Source of the DNA: Anomaloglossus baeobatrachus
Lineage: Eukaryota; Chordata; Amphibia; Anura; Aromobatidae
DNA length: 64,000 nucleotides
Assembly: GCF_048569485.1 (NCBI RefSeq)
Contig: NC_134361.1
Location: forward strand, 172,157,383-172,221,382
Direction of reading: 5' to 3'
In this document: positions 57,300-64,000 of the stretch, piece by piece
Numbering within the stretch: the first letter of the stretch is position 1
Layout of the letters: every line of letters starts with the position of its first letter
Translations under genes and position numbers: made by a program
Notes under the pieces: model-generated
The model's input: the letters and a program-made list of their open reading frames with translations, nothing else
The model's database searches: none
Told to the model about the DNA's origin: nothing

Positions 57300-57540
57300 C
57301 ATAAATTAATAAACACTCACGTGACCCCAGCCAATAAACCAAGACAGTCAAATAGAATGTGGCACTCGAATATGGTGAAATAATGTAGAATTTATTAGGG
57401 TAATCCAAACAACACCAGCACAAATGTTTAGGTGCTGAGCATGGACTTTCATCAGTGTGCAAAGGGTGGTTTACAGCAGCCCAAGGAGAGCAAGTGCCAA
57501 TGACAAGCTGCAGCATCCACCGCTGAGAAATGTGAGCGCC
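57300..57540 (-). mobile_element. Decayed hammerhead-bearing segment
   Basis: On the minus strand CTGATGA (57455-57449) is followed by AAGTCCATGCTCAGCACC and TAAACATTTGTG, where GAAAC would be expected. This leads into CCTAATAAATTCTACATTAT. The arrangement (ribozyme, then an AATAAA-containing stretch) is that of the other insertions, but the GAAA box is altered and the stems are poor. Ends are not certain. Confidence 0.45.
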
Positions 57541-57573
57541 ACAGTGTTTTACACAGGCACAGTGTTTTACATA

Positions 57574-57950
57574 AAGTGATGGAAAAATTGCAAATCCAGC
57601 ATCCATTCAGTAAGATTAAAAATTGGCTTTAATAAAGATGAATAAAATCAATAAAAAAAACATGATTACAGCCAGTAAAGACAAATTGTCCGTCAACGCG
57701 TTTCAAACAGATGATTAAGAACACATCTGTGTGAAACGCGTCGACGGGCAATTTGTCTTTACTGGCTGTAATCAAGTTTTTTCATTGATTGTATTCATTT
57801 TTATTAAAGCCAATTCTTTATCTTACTGAGTGGATGCCGGATTTCCAATTTTTCCATGGCTTCAAGTTTCCACCTGGATGCCGGTTCATGCTTCCAAGCA
57901 CCGCACCCATATTCAATTGTCTGGTGAGCTGTATGAACTTTCGTTTGTGT
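57574..57950. mobile_element. Hammerhead-bearing retroelement insertion with inverted arms
   Basis: 377 bp flanked by an exact 15-bp duplication ACAGTGTTTTACATA (57559-57573 and 57951-57965). The left arm (about 57584-57700) and right arm (about 57738-57858) are reverse complements sharing GCCAGTAAAGACAAATTGTC and ATTGGCTTTAATAAAG. The junction between arms falls in the ribozyme: ACACATCTGTGT (stem II), GAAA and ACGCGTCGACGG are on the plus strand. A second GAAACGCGTTGACGG is on the minus strand. The CTGATGA box is altered (CAGATGATTAAG), so neither is complete. Confidence 0.75.
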
Positions 57951-57965
57951 ACAGTGTTTTACATA

Positions 57966-58190
57966 TATCGGATACTTTTATGTAACCCTACAAAGAAGCC
58001 ACTTTTGAAATAGTGGTGTTGTAGCAAAGTTTGCTGACGATCTGTAGGAAATGCCTGACCGGCCTTATGTCACCGTTCTTCTACAATCAATCAGCCAAAT
58101 ATGTAGCGGACCCTTTGTTCTATCAGTCGGTAATTGTATCAGTACCAAGACTCCAGCAATGATAGAAGGTGTCTACATTGATAGGTACTA
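57966..58190. other. No gene seen
   Basis: Short unassigned spacer. Confidence 0.35.
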
Positions 58191-59752
58191 CACTGTGTGC
58201 AGACTTATTAGGCAAATGAGTATTTTGATCACATGTTAATTTTTATACATGTTGTCCTACTCCAAGCTGTATAGGCTTGAGAGCCAACTACCAATTAAGT
58301 AAATCAGGTGATGTGCATCTCTGTAATGAGGAGGGGTGCAGTGTAATGACATCAACACCCTATATAAGGGGTGCATACATATTAGGCAACTTCCTTTCCT
58401 TTGGCAAAATGGGTCAGAAGAGAGATTTGACGGGCTCTGAAAAGTCCAAAATTGTGAGATGTCTTGCAGAGGGATGCAGCAGACTTGAAATTGCCAAACC
58501 TTTGAAGCATGATCACTGAACAATCAAGCGTTTCATGGCAAATAGCCAACAGGGTCGCAAGAAGCGTGTTGAGCAAAAGAGGTGCAAAATAGCTGCCCAT
58601 GAATTGAAGAAAATCAAGCGTGAAGCTGCCAAGATGCCATTTGCCACCAGTTTGGCCATATTTCAGAGCTTCAACATTACTGGAGTATCAAAAAGCACAA
58701 GGTGTGCCATACTCAGGGACATGGCCAAGGTAAGGAAGGCTGAAAAACAACCACCTTTGAACAAGAAACATAAGATAAAACATCAAGACTGGGCCAAGAA
58801 ATATCTTAAGACTGATTTTTCAAAGGTCTTATGGACTGATGAAATGAGAGTGACTCTTGATGGGCCAGATGGATGGGCCACAGGCTGGATCAGTAAAGGG
58901 CAGAGAGCTCCACTCCGACTCAGACGCCAGCAAGGTGGAGGTGGGGTAGTGGTATGCGCTGGTATCATCAAACATGAACTTGTGAGACGTTTTCGGGTTG
59001 AGGATGGAGTGAAGCTCAACTCCCAGACCTACTGCCAGTTTCTGGAAGACAACTTCTTCAAGCAGTGGTACAGGAAGAAGTCAGTATCGTTAAAAAAAAC
59101 CATGATTTTCATGCAGGACAATGCTCCATCACATGCATCCAACTACTCCACAGCGTGGCTGGCCAGTAAAGGTCTAAAAGATGAAAAAATAATGACATGG
59201 CCCCCTTGTTCACCTGATCTGAACCCCTAGAGAACCTGTGGTCCCTCATAAAATGTAAGATCTACAGGGAAGGAAAACAGTGCACCTCTCGGAACAGTGT
59301 CTGGGAGGCTGTGGTGGCTGCTGCACGCAATGTTGATCATAAACAAATCAAGCAACTGACAGAATCTATGGATGTATGGATGGTGGACTGTTGAGTGTCA
59401 TCATAAAGAAAGGTGGCTATATTGGTCACTAATTTTTTGGGGTTTTGTTTTTGCATGTCAGAAATGATTATTTCTAAATTTTGTGCAGTTATATTGGTTT
59501 ACCTGGTGAAAATAGACAAGTGAGATGGGAATATATTTGATTTTTATTAAGTTGCCTAATAATTCTGCACAGTAATAGTTACCTGCACAAACAGATATCC
59601 TCCTAAGATAGCCAAATCTATGAAAAAAAACACTCCGACTTCCAAAAATATTAAGCTTTGATATTTATAAGTCTTTTGGGATGATTGAGAACATAGTTGT
59701 TGATCAACAAATCCGCTAAAATACAATTTGCCTAATAATTCTGCACCCAGTG
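58191..59752 (+). mobile_element. Tc1/mariner-type transposon (CACTGTGTGCAG ends)
   Basis: 1562 bp with ends CACTGTGTGCAGACTTATTA and, complemented, CACTGGGTGCAGAATTATTA; TA is duplicated (58189-58190, 59753-59754). An inner GTTGCCTAATAATTCTGCAC repeat lies near 59551, matching GTGCATACATATTAGGCAAC near 58371. I recognise the sequence as a widespread vertebrate Tc1/mariner family. The copy is full length but its transposase is damaged. Confidence 0.9.
58409..59432 (+). pseudogene. Tc1/mariner transposase, damaged
   Basis: ATG at 58409 begins MGQKRDLTGSEKSKIVRCLA. An in-frame TGA at 58517-58519 replaces an expected Arg codon in KHDH-TIKRF. The frame then stays open from 58535 to 59230. A one-base loss near 59227 puts ENLWSLIKCKIY in the next frame, which runs to TAA at 59430-59432 (GGYIGH). 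The first Asp (VLWTDEMRV) and second Asp (IFMQDNAPSH) are present. The Glu would fall 37 residues after the second Asp, so the motif is DD37E-like rather than the DD34E of the other copies here. Length about 340 residues. Confidence 0.85.
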
Positions 59753-60561
59753 TATATAAAGTGAATAAGTGCTGTCTGGGGATCCTATACTTGAGGATTC
59801 CATTACTAAACACTGCAGGACTTCTTCTCCGCATCCCATACGGCGCATGTTATCAGCCCACATAACTGTGTGAAAGGATAAATATTTCATGCCCCAATAT
59901 AATCCGGGACTTTCTGCCTGTGGGGTATACAAGGAAATTCAATAGGATTTATAATGTAATGTGACCTACATTGAAGGTAATGTTACTTGGTATAACTATG
60001 TGACAGTGCCTGAGCTCGCCCCGGCATGCTGAACCGCACCTGCTGATTGCTCCTGTGACCAAAAGTACCCCTGCTCATCCAAATGCCAAAATCTCAGTAG
60101 AGAGTAGCCCAGGTCAATAGCTCCCGGATCGCAACTGACATAAAGGGAAGTTATCATTAGAAAACTACTTGTGGTTTAAATGTTTAAAAAGGTTTTTGTG
60201 TAAAATATTTTTTTGTTTTTGTTTTTTGGCAAACCACCTGAAAAAGCTCTCAGAAAATGTATAAAAGCATGAATATATGCATTTCTATGTAAAAATGACT
60301 TGATGTTCATATCTTCTGTCTTTTGAGCATCTTAAAAGATGCTAAGCAGTTACAAAGAAGTAATCTTGCCATTCATTTTTCCTCTTAGAAGATACTATAT
60401 ACAATACTTTACAATACACGTCAATACAAAGGCTCAAAAGATGCTTGGATGCCTTTTCAAGTGTTTTCTCGGCATCTGCATCAAGAACCACTAATAATTT
60501 CCACATTATTCAATTGAGTTTAAAAAAAAACAACCCTGAAAATATGAGTGAAAATGATGCC
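59753..60561. other. No gene seen
   Basis: Unassigned; no repeat end recognised before TTA at 60562-60564. Confidence 0.35.
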
Positions 60562-60564
60562 TTA

Positions 60565-61461
60565 GGGTACTTTCACACTTGCGTTCAGCACAGTCCATCA
60601 CTATGGAGAATAGCGCAGTCCGTTAACGCACTGCGCTATTCTCCATAGACTTGTATGGACGACGCACTGTAGCGCAAGTGTCAGCGTTGCATCCGCTGGA
60701 GCGTCGTTATTTTGACACTGCGCCGGGCGGGAGGAACGCAGCATGTAACATTTTTTTGAGCAGCGCAATCCGTTGCTCTCTCTGGCTCCCTGCACCCGTA
60801 ACCAAGGTAAATATCGGGTAACCAAGCAAAGTGCTTTGCCGATATTTTCCCTCGCTACATGTGCAAGGAGCCCGACACTTCCCGGCTTGGCTCCGCCCCC
60901 TCCCGCATTCCACTTCGCATGTATGTACACACACACACACACACACATACATAAACATACACGCACACTCACCTGTCCTCAGCGCCATGGCCCGCTCGGC
61001 TCCACCCACTCCGCACTCCGCCCCCACACACATTCTCAGCAGCCGAACGATCAGCTGAGCTCCCGGCAGCCGGCATGTGAGAGCGCTCAGCTGATCGACC
61101 AGCCGTCGGCATGTGAGAGCGCTCAGCTGAGCGCCCGGCCGCCGGCATGTGAGAGCGCTCAGCTGATCGACCGGCCGCCGGCATGTGAGAGCGCTCAGCT
61201 GAGCACCCGGCCGCTGACATGTGAGAGCGCTCAGCTGAGCGCCTGGCAGCCGACTATTGAGAGCGATCAGCTGATCGTTCACAATAGTCTGCTGCCGGTA
61301 AAACTGTAGAGAAGAAAAGAAGAAGAAAAGAAAAAAAAAAAAGCTTTCCGTTGTTTTGTACGATCCGTAGCATCCGTTTGCCACTATATGCAACGCATCC
61401 GTTGCATCCGTCACACAACGCAATGCTACGGAAGCCGTCCAATGCAAGTGTGAAAGTAGCC
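60565..61461. mobile_element. TIR element, GGGTACTTTCACACTTGCGTT ends
   Basis: 897 bp with TTA on both sides (60562-60564, 61462-61464). The complemented right end is GGCTACTTTCACACTTGCAT. The interior carries, in order, an (AC)n run at about 60929-60950, a 36-bp minisatellite, an A-rich tract GAGAAGAAAAGAAGAAG, GCTTTCCGTTG, and several CATCCGTTGCATCCG motifs. Harbinger-like target. The 280-residue minus-strand frame is a by-product of repeats. Confidence 0.8.
61043..61290. repeat. 36-bp GC-rich minisatellite (copy 3 of 3), about 7 units
   Basis: The unit is TCAGCTGAGCGCCCGGCCGC followed by CGGCATGTGAGAGCGC. It aligns base for base in period and core with the arrays at 12731-13110 and 22463-22934. 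Its first unit (GATCAGCTGAGCTCCCGGCA) is like the first unit of the 22-kb array. Confidence 0.88.
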
Positions 61462-61649
61462 TTAGAAACCATGGGAAAATACTCCAAAAACCACTGTTGG
61501 CCAAAGACGAAGAAAAAGTGCTCAGGAAATGACCAATAAAAATAAGCATCTTCCTTTAGAAATATTTGTTGACCCGCCTCAAAAAGACTTTACGTGCACA
61601 CACGTCTAGGAAATCCACAGCAGGGTAGAAGCACAGAAAGCGTGTTTAT

Positions 61650-61941
61650 TAAAAGGGATTTGTATAGTTCTACAGTACATTAAAAATGCTATACTTATAG
61701 ACGTTGGCCACAGCAGATCCATCAAAATTTTAGTGGCCATGATCTAGTATAGATATCCATCCATTTATTAGAATAGGGGGTAAATCTGTAGCACTATAGA
61801 AATGATGGACCTGCTGTGTTCCAGTAGCACCGCCAGCGGCAGTAACGTCTGATTAACGACGGTGTCGGTGTCGCACCACCATCAGAAGTTGATGGCCTAT
61901 CCAATGCCATTAATAAAAAAGTAGTGACCAACTCCTTTAAA
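61650..61941. mobile_element. Diverged element of the 'gatggcctatcc' family
   Basis: TTAAAAGGGATTTGTATAGT at the left and, complemented, TTTAAAGGAGTTGGTCACTA at the right. 'gttgatggcctatccaatgc' lies near the right end, as in the element at 1681-2058. Confidence 0.5.
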
Positions 61942-62034
61942 TATATGATCCAGACAAAGTTCGAAAACTGATGTCTGAGGCATGGGGGCTACGTCACACA
62001 TGCTATACTTATCTGTCCATGGTGCCCCTTTCTA

Positions 62035-63265
62035 GTGTTGCATAGTGCTCGGGGAAGTTATCATCGTACTGCATCATGCCTCTTCCCTCATATTACTATG
62101 GCATCAATAAGTAGTGAAATAAATATCACTTGCTCTAAGAAGTTGTCTTTTTATACTTGTATGGAGTGGTTGCACAGGAAGAGGGAATCTATGCCTTTTG
62201 CAGTCCAAATGATCTGGTGAGAGCCAACCCATCACAACACCAATTGCTATTTCTGCATGCTGCCCTCCATTAGGAAGGAAGTTTCAATGAAGAAGTGGAC
62301 TTTACGGTATCCAAACATTCCAAGTGCAATACTCCCACTAGCACATACAGAAGAACTGATGGTTCCAACAGCACCAGAACCACTTTAAGTCAAGTCAAGT
62401 GAGGAAGAAGAAGGCAATTGGTGTCATTAAGTATCTTCCTTTCATGACCCAGATGTTCTGTCAGCAACCTCAACTGAACCACAACTTATAACACAAAGTG
62501 AACTGAACAATCTTGTGTTAGAGATTTGGATCTGTCTCAGAATAAGGTTGAGCTCTTAGGTTCCAGGCTACAGCAGTGAAATCTAGTGGGAGAAGTTCGG
62601 TTTTCTTTTTTCCACAACCGTTATAAAGATCTTGTCCAATTCTTCTTCATGGAGGGCAATCTTGTGGCATTCAACGACATCAACAGTTTAATGGAAGCTC
62701 TGGAGATAAGTTATAATCCAGAGAAATGGAGGATCTTCACCTATTCATCCCAAACAACTATAAAAGCCATCTTGCGGCATAATGGCAATGTGCTACCTTC
62801 AATTCCAGTTTGTTATGCCGTCCACATGAAGGAAACGTATGGCAACATGAGACAGTTGTTGAGGTGCCTGAACTACAGTATTACCAACATTTGTGGCACC
62901 TCTGTGGTGAATTAAAGGTGGTCTTACTTGGTGTCCAGGGTGGGATAATCATGCAGGAGAATACCACTACAATAAAAGAGACTGGCCTCTCCAACAGTCT
63001 TTTCAGCCAAGGAGTAAAAATGTTCTGCATCCAGCACTTGTTGACCCATGTAAGATTTTGTTACCACCATTGCATATCAAGTTGGGCCTAATGAAGACCT
63101 TTTTAAAGGCAGTGGATAAAAATGCTAAAGTATTCAAGTATCTCATTGATATGTTTCCAAGTTTCAGTGAAGGAAAGAAAAGGAAGGAGTCTTTATTGGA
63201 CCTCAGACTCATAAGCTTTTTCTTCAAGGTGAGGAGTTTTTCCTTCTGTTGCAGGGCAATGTAAA
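62035..63265 (+). pseudogene. Broken copy of a transposon-associated uncharacterised protein
   Basis: Three reading frames in turn carry parts of one protein. First come MEWLHRKRESMPFAVQMIW and CYFCMLPSIRKE with PNIPSAILPLAHTEELMVPT. Then come NPEKWRIFTYSSQTTIKAIL, HNGNVLPSIP and HMKETYGNM. Last are ELKVVLLGVQGG and LPPLHIKLGLMKTFLKAVDK. I recognise this order (CYFC..., W-R-F-SS--S-K--L-HNGN---S-P, LHIKLGLMK-FVKAL) from a repeat-associated family found in Hydra, insects and some vertebrates. Its function and element class are unknown to me. This copy is broken and spans about 1.2 kb; its C-terminal third is missing. No terminal repeats were found. Confidence 0.6.
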
Positions 63266-63330
63266 GTCTCATGGGTAGCATTCACATTAGTGATAGCTAA
63301 TTTGAGGGGGAAATTCAAGAGCAGATAGCC

Positions 63331-63915
63331 ACTATAATAATAATAATAATTGTTATTTCTATAGCGCCAGCAACGCTTTACAAATCAGGAGGAACATATA
63401 CAAACAAGCAACAGTTATAGAAAATACAATATTTAGAGGGAAAAAAAGACAACCCTGCTCGTGAGAGCTTATAATCTACAATGAGATATGGGGGGGGGCA
63501 AGGTACAAGTGCTTATTTACAATGACAATCCAGCCATCTCAAGGAAATGGGGGATAGATAATGCCTTCCTGGACCAATTGGCGTGAACCTTGAGATGCAT
63601 TTGGGTGCCATGGAGTTTGACGTGGGGTTATGTTGTGAGAAGTTGTAGAGAGACTGTGTAGATTGGATTGGATTAGGGAGTGTGATAGGACGCCCTAAAA
63701 AGATGCATTTTTAGGGTGCGTCTGAAGCTGAGTAAGTTGTGATTCGTCCTAACTTCTTGCGGTAGAGCGTTCCAGAGGATTGGTGCAGCTCGGAAGAAGT
63801 CTTGGATCTGGGAGTGGGAGATTCGAATACTGAAATGGATTAATAGCATCTCAATTAATTTTAATGGGGAAATGTAATTTGACATAAGAGCAAATTGAGT
63901 TAAGAGCTCGGTCAC
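63331..63915 (-). mobile_element. LINE 3' end (CR1/L2-like): ORF2 C-terminus, 3' UTR and tail
   Basis: On the minus strand 63915-63673 reads an 80-residue C-terminal segment. It includes FFRAAPILWNALPQEVRTNH and SFRRTLKMHLF, the W-LP-R...FK--LK-HLF ending typical of L2/CR1-type reverse transcriptase proteins. The 3' UTR follows down to the tail GCTGGCGCTATAGAAATAAC and (AAT)n at 63331-63352. The same tail ends the SINE at 6958-7195, so this LINE family is its likely partner. 5'-truncated; similarity upstream of 63915 is not clear. Confidence 0.75.
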
Positions 63916-64000
63916 AGAGCTAATTGAACTCGTAAGTCAAGGTATTACTGTATATTATTGGAGCACCTTTTAGCCACAAATAAATTTAGTTCCTGAGTCT
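63916..64000. other. Window edge, no feature
   Basis: Short remaining sequence, unassigned. Confidence 0.3.

Noticed and set aside
60707-61549. 280-residue minus-strand frame
   Set aside because: Crosses a minisatellite, an (AC)n run and the ends of a TIR element; a by-product of repeat composition.

Overview
The window looks like a stretch of frog genome (Anura, probably a neobatrachian). It has one recognisable host gene with vertebrate exon structure, a tsc22d3 (GILZ) orthologue on the minus strand at about 2125-5740. The rest is dense interspersed repeats of kinds I associate with frog assemblies: foldback and TIR elements ending in TTTAAAGGGG, Harbinger-like miniature elements with TTA or TAA target duplications, Tc1-like transposons, frog-type gypsy LTRs and minisatellites. 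The organism call rests on this repeat flavour and on the GILZ protein; no search was run.

Layout. 1-2120: intergenic, two foldback elements. 2125-5740: tsc22d3, three coding exons giving 139 residues, TATA box at 5765-5772, poly(A) signal at 2144-2149, an inverted-repeat element in intron 2. 6218-7195: a SINE whose tRNA-like head has been multiplied about 20 times. 7591-11821: a 31-bp minisatellite of about 83 copies, split by an almost intact Tc1-like transposon. 12490-15525: a TIR element with a 36-bp minisatellite, a LINE fragment, and a large minisatellite. 17-25 kb: a hammerhead-bearing insertion, nested LTRs, and a cluster of TIR elements. 25-30 kb: more TIR elements and a decayed gypsy element. 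31-37 kb: three Tc1-like copies, one inside another, and a 17-bp minisatellite. 37.9-46 kb: further TIR elements and three hammerhead-bearing insertions. 46-57 kb: many TIR and foldback elements. 57.3-59.8 kb: two more hammerhead-type insertions and a Tc1-like copy. 60.5-64 kb: a TIR element with a second copy of the 36-bp/A-rich module, a broken copy of a transposon-associated protein family, and the 3' end of a LINE.

The most interesting signal is a set of short retroelement-like insertions built around a minimal hammerhead ribozyme: a CTGATGA-type box, stem II, GAAA, a self-complementary stem III and a UH cleavage site. They lie at about 17.3, 38.5, 44.3-44.5, 45.76, 57.45 and 57.7 kb. Four have flanking duplications of 12-15 bp (three exact, one 14 of 15). 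Three of those four, and the 44.3 kb one, show an inverted-arm architecture. The one at 38152-38707 is instead a head-to-tail repeat of 1.37 units of 405 bp with a well-formed ribozyme, as expected from copying a circular or tandem self-cleaving RNA (retrozyme or Penelope-like terminal repeat).

Apart from tsc22d3 no host gene could be supported. All other coding traces are from mobile elements.
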